DNA of 64,000 nucleotides, from contig NZ_CP119804.1 in the NCBI RefSeq assembly GCF_029338375.1, positions 2,934,955-2,998,954 on the forward strand, given 5' to 3'. The notes below the pieces were generated by a model that was given only the letters and a program-made list of their open reading frames with translations, did not search any database and was not told the origin of the DNA. Origin of the DNA: Halorussus lipolyticus. GTDB lineage: Archaea; Halobacteriota; Halobacteria; Halobacteriales; Haladaptataceae. Below, piece after piece: positions 61,065 to 64,000 of this stretch. Both the position numbers and the translations under genes were made by a program. Positions within the stretch are counted from its first letter, which is position 1. Each line of letters opens with the position of its first letter.

Positions 61065-64000
61065 TCAGTCGTCGGTGGCGGGCGCGGCCTGCTTCTCGCG
61101 GTCGGTCCGGGGTCCGTCCAACTCGACTTCGGGAAGCATGTCCCGGAGGTACTTCCCGGTGTGCGAACCGTCGGTTCGGGCGACTGCTTCCGGCGTTCCG
61201 GACGCCACGATTTCGCCGCCGTTCTCGCCGCCCTCGGGTCCGAGGTCCACGATGTGGTCGGCGTTCTTCACGAGGTCCAACTCGTGTTCGATGACGACCA
61301 CGGTGTTGCCCTTGTCTGTCAGGCGCTGGAGGACCTCGATGAGTTTTCGCTCGTCCTCCTTGTGGAGACCCGTGGTCGGTTCGTCCAGCAGGTAGAGGGT
61401 GTCGCCGGTGTCCTTCTTGCCCAACTCCTCGGCGAGTTTGATGCGCTGGGCCTCGCCGCCAGAGAGGGTCGTGGATGGCTGGCCGAGGTTCATGTAGTCC
61501 AGTCCCACGTCTTTGAGCAGGCCGAGTCTGCGCGCGATGCGCTGGTCGTGTTCGAAGAAGTCGTAGGCTTCTTCGACCGACATGTCAAGCACGTCGGCGA
61601 TGGTCGCGCCCTTGTAGGTCACGTCGAGGGTCTCGTCGTTGTAGCGTGCGCCGTCGCACTCCTCGCAGGGGACGTACACGTCCGACAGGAAGTTCATCTC
61701 GATTTTGACCGTTCCCTGTCCGCCGCACTCCTCGCACCGGCCGCCCTTGACGTTGAACGAGAACCGGCCCTTCTCGTAGCCGCGCTGTTTCGATAGCTTG
61801 GTCTCGGCGAACAGTTCCCGGATGTAGTCGAAGACCCCGGTGTAGGTTGCGGGGTTCGACCGGGGGGTCCGACCGATGGGCGACTGGTCGATGAGTCGGA
61901 CCTTCTCGACGTTCTCGATGCCCTCGATGTCGTCGTGGTCGCCGGGGTCGACCGAGGTGTTGTTGTTCATCTCGCGGGCCAGTCCCTTGTAGAGGATGTC
62001 GTGCATCAGGGTGGACTTCCCGGAGCCTGAAACCCCGGTAATCGCCGTGAACTGGCCGACCGGCAGGTCCACGTCGAGGTCCTTCAGATTGTGCTGGCGC
62101 GCGCCGACGACGGTCAGACTGTCGTCGGTGTCGCGCCGGTCGTCGGGCACCGGAATCTGCTTTCTGCCCGCGAGGTAGTCGCCCGTGACCGACTCCTCGC
62201 AGTCCTCTACCTCCTCGACGGTGCCCTGCACGACGACTTCGCCGCCGCGCTTGCCCGGACCCGGACCCATGTCGATGACGTTGTCGGCCCGGCGCATCGT
62301 GGCCTCGTCGTGTTCGACCACCAGCAAGGTGTTGCCCAAGTCGCGCAGTTCTTCCAAGGTGTTCAGCAGTCGGTCGTTGTCGCGCTGGTGAAGGCCGATA
62401 GATGGCTCGTCCAGCACGTAGAGGACCCCGACCAGCCCGGCCCCGATTTGGGTGGCGAGGCGGATACGCTGGCTCTCGCCGCCCGAGAGGGTCGCGGCCT
62501 CGCGGTCCAGCGTCAGGTACTCCAGTCCGACCTCCTCCATGAACCCGAGGCGGGCGCGAATCTCTTTGAGAATCTCCTCGGCGATTTTGGTCTCGCGCTC
62601 GTCCAACTTGGCTTCCAGACCCTCGAAGTGGTCCAAGGCGTCCCCGATGGACATCTCGTTGACCTCGGTGATTGAGGTGCCATCGACGTAGACCGACCGG
62701 CTCTGGTCGTTGAGTCGCGTGCCGTCACAGACCGGACACTCCGTGACCGCCATGTACTCCTCGATGTGGTCGCGGGTGCTGTCCGAATCGGTCTCGACGT
62801 ACCGGCGTTCGAGGTTGGGGATGACCCCCTCGAACTTCTCGTCTTTCTCGCGGGTGCCGTTCTTGGTCGTCCACTCGAAGTGGACCTGCTCGTCGGTGCC
62901 CCAGACGAAGGCGTCTTGGATGTCCTCGGGCAGGTCCTCGAATGGGGTATCGACGCTCACGCCGAAGTGGTCGGCCACGTTGTCGAGTTGCCGGCGGTAG
63001 TACGTCCGGTTGTAGCTCCACGGCTCGAAGACGTGCTTGAGGGGTTTGGAAGTATCCTGAACCACGAGGTCCTCGTCCACTTCCTTGGTCTTGCCGATGC
63101 CCTCACACTCTGGACAGGCACCGTGGGGACTGTTGAACGAGAAACTCCGGGTCTCGATTTCTCTGAAGTCGATGCCGCAGTGAGTGCAGGCGAGGTCCTC
63201 GGAGAACTCGACCACGAGGCGGTCGTCCTCGTCGTCGTCAGCGAGGTCCCCTGTCGAACGGGCCTTCGCGCCGCCGAGTTCGGCGTCCTCGGGCGGGTCG
63301 GGCAGGACGACCTTCAGCGCGCCGTCGGCCTCTTCGAGGGCGGTCTCGACGCTGTCGGTGATTCGGCTTCTCGCTTCTTCGGACGCCTGCACTCGGTCCA
63401 CGATGACGTCGATGTCGTGGTCGTAGTTCTTGTCGAGGTCCGGCCTGTCGAGGGTCAGGTCGAACTCCTCGCCGTCCACCTCGACGCGGGAGTAGCCGTC
63501 CGAGACCAAATCGTCGAAGAGGTCCTCGAAGGCTCCCTTCTGGTCGCGGACGACCGGGGCGGCGATTTTCGCCTTGGTGCCCTCCGGGAGTTCGAGGACG
63601 CGCCGGACCATGTTCTGGGCGCTCTGCTCGCCGACCTCGCGGCCGCACTCGGGGCAGTGGGGCGTGCCGATGCGAGCGTAGAGCAGGCGGAAGTAGTCGT
63701 GGAGTTCGGTGACGGTGCCGACCGTCGAGCGGGGGTTGTTGGCGGCGTTCTTCTGGTCGATGGAGATGGCGGGCGACAGGCCCTCGACGTTCTCGACCTG
63801 CGGCTTGTCCATCTGGCCGAGGAAGTTGCGGGCGTAGGCCGACAGGCTCTCGATGTACCGGCGCTGGCCCTCGGCGTAGACCGTCTCGAAGGCGAGCGAC
63901 GACTTGCCGGACCCCGACAGCCCCGTCACCACGTTGAACTTCTCGCGGGGGATGGAGAGGTCGAGGTCCTTGAGGTTGTGCTCCTCCGCACCCTTCACGT
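61065..64000 (-). CDS. uvrA: Excinuclease ABC subunit UvrA (start outside window)
   Basis: About 978 codons are present; only the first few residues are missing, since the visible VKGAEEHNLKDLDLSIPREK is the near-N-terminal family sequence. Two ABC modules: Walker A GLSGSGKSS and GVSGSGKST, signatures LSGGESQRI and LSGGEAQRI. Zinc sites CTHCG/CPEC, CPVC and CEEC/CEECDG are intact. UvrA finds bulky DNA damage and loads UvrB. UvrB and UvrC are not in the window. Confidence 0.97.
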   Translation of the reverse strand, partial: VKGAEEHNLKDLDLSIPREKFNVVTGLSGSGKSSLAFETVYAEGQRRYIESLSAYARNFLGQMDKPQVENVEGLSPAISIDQKNAANNPRSTVGTVTELHDYFRLLYARIGTPHCPECGREVGEQSAQNMVRRVLELPEGTKAKIAAPVVRDQKGAFEDLFDDLVSDGYSRVEVDGEEFDLTLDRPDLDKNYDHDIDVIVDRVQASEEARSRITDSVETALEEADGALKVVLPDPPEDAELGGAKARSTGDLADDDEDDRLVVEFSEDLACTHCGIDFREIETRSFSFNSPHGACPECEGIGKTKEVDEDLVVQDTSKPLKHVFEPWSYNRTYYRRQLDNVADHFGVSVDTPFEDLPEDIQDAFVWGTDEQVHFEWTTKNGTREKDEKFEGVIPNLERRYVETDSDSTRDHIEEYMAVTECPVCDGTRLNDQSRSVYVDGTSITEVNEMSIGDALDHFEGLEAKLDERETKIAEEILKEIRARLGFMEEVGLEYLTLDREAATLSGGESQRIRLATQIGAGLVGVLYVLDEPSIGLHQRDNDRLLNTLEELRDLGNTLLVVEHDEATMRRADNVIDMGPGPGKRGGEVVVQGTVEEVEDCEESVTGDYLAGRKQIPVPDDRRDTDDSLTVVGARQHNLKDLDVDLPVGQFTAITGVSGSGKSTLMHDILYKGLAREMNNNTSVDPGDHDDIEGIENVEKVRLIDQSPIGRTPRSNPATYTGVFDYIRELFAETKLSKQRGYEKGRFSFNVKGGRCEECGGQGTVKIEMNFLSDVYVPCEECDGARYNDETLDVTYKGATIADVLDMSVEEAYDFFEHDQRIARRLGLLKDVGLDYMNLGQPSTTLSGGEAQRIKLAEELGKKDTGDTLYLLDEPTTGLHKEDERKLIEVLQRLTDKGNTVVVIEHELDLVKNADHIVDLGPEGGENGGEIVASGTPEAVARTDGSHTGKYLRDMLPEVELDGPRTDREKQAAPATDD

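Noticed and set aside
1..64000. CRISPR array or cas operon
   Set aside because: No regularly spaced repeats were found; the Cas4-like protein at 46436 belongs to the AddAB-like operon and lacks other cas genes nearby.

Overview
The window is chromosomal DNA of a halophilic archaeon (class Halobacteria). The support is the high GC content, the very acidic proteins, archaeal-type RNA polymerase subunits (split B''/B' and A'/A''), archaeal NusA, aEF-2 with a diphthamide-site histidine, type II GAPDH, an archaellin fragment, Tat signals on secreted proteins and a PGF-CTERM-like anchor. The genus cannot be fixed from sequence alone.

Layout. 1-1300: truncated archaellin, an anchored exported protein, a zinc ribbon and tRNA-Phe(GAA). 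1302-1721: scarred DNA with decayed copies of the tRNA-Phe 3' end. 1722-14391: mixed housekeeping (J-domain/ferredoxin fusion, cold-shock protein, aldo/keto reductase, rhomboid, chemoreceptor, ribosomal L10e, a Fic protein of foreign look, RimK-like ATP-grasp, Hsp20, gluconeogenic GAPDH, aminopeptidase). 14880-21120: zinc-finger protein, a tandem trio of methyltransferases, a HerA-like ATPase and a pair of fluoride channels. 21192-22118: a 695-bp cassette made of a tRNA-Asp copy plus a small PD-(D/E)XK endonuclease beside another tRNA-Asp gene. 22402-31992: the RNA polymerase/NusA/S12/S7 operon. The usual continuation (aEF-2, 35743; aEF-1A and S10, 41373-42953) is separated from it by a sugar dehydrogenase, a cupin, a repeat-rich gap and small genes, and by a homoserine dehydrogenase operon.

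43199-52886: rhomboid, tRNA-Ala(CGC), then a translationally coupled three-gene operon (44244-50820) that reads as an AddAB/RecBCD-like machine: an inactive helicase, a Cas4/AddB-type Fe-S nuclease fold with mutated catalytic residues, and an active helicase-nuclease. 52981-64000: NifU-like protein, an S-layer-anchored LVIVD propeller protein, ROK kinase, universal stress protein, SDR, CBS protein, geranylgeranyl reductase, a membrane regulator and UvrA (start outside the window).

The most unusual content lies between genes. Long gaps carry dispersed repeat families whose stems differ in sequence but stay paired (34071-34282, 56575-56844, 58875-59030; 14522-14718, 18608-18772, 34285-34451). 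A palindromic module of about 55 bp (1545-1602, 34338-34391, 56705-56760) is present in one repeat copy and absent from the matching point of another, as expected for a tiny mobile element. No CRISPR array, rRNA gene or complete insertion sequence was seen. All assignments rest on reading the sequence; no database search was possible.
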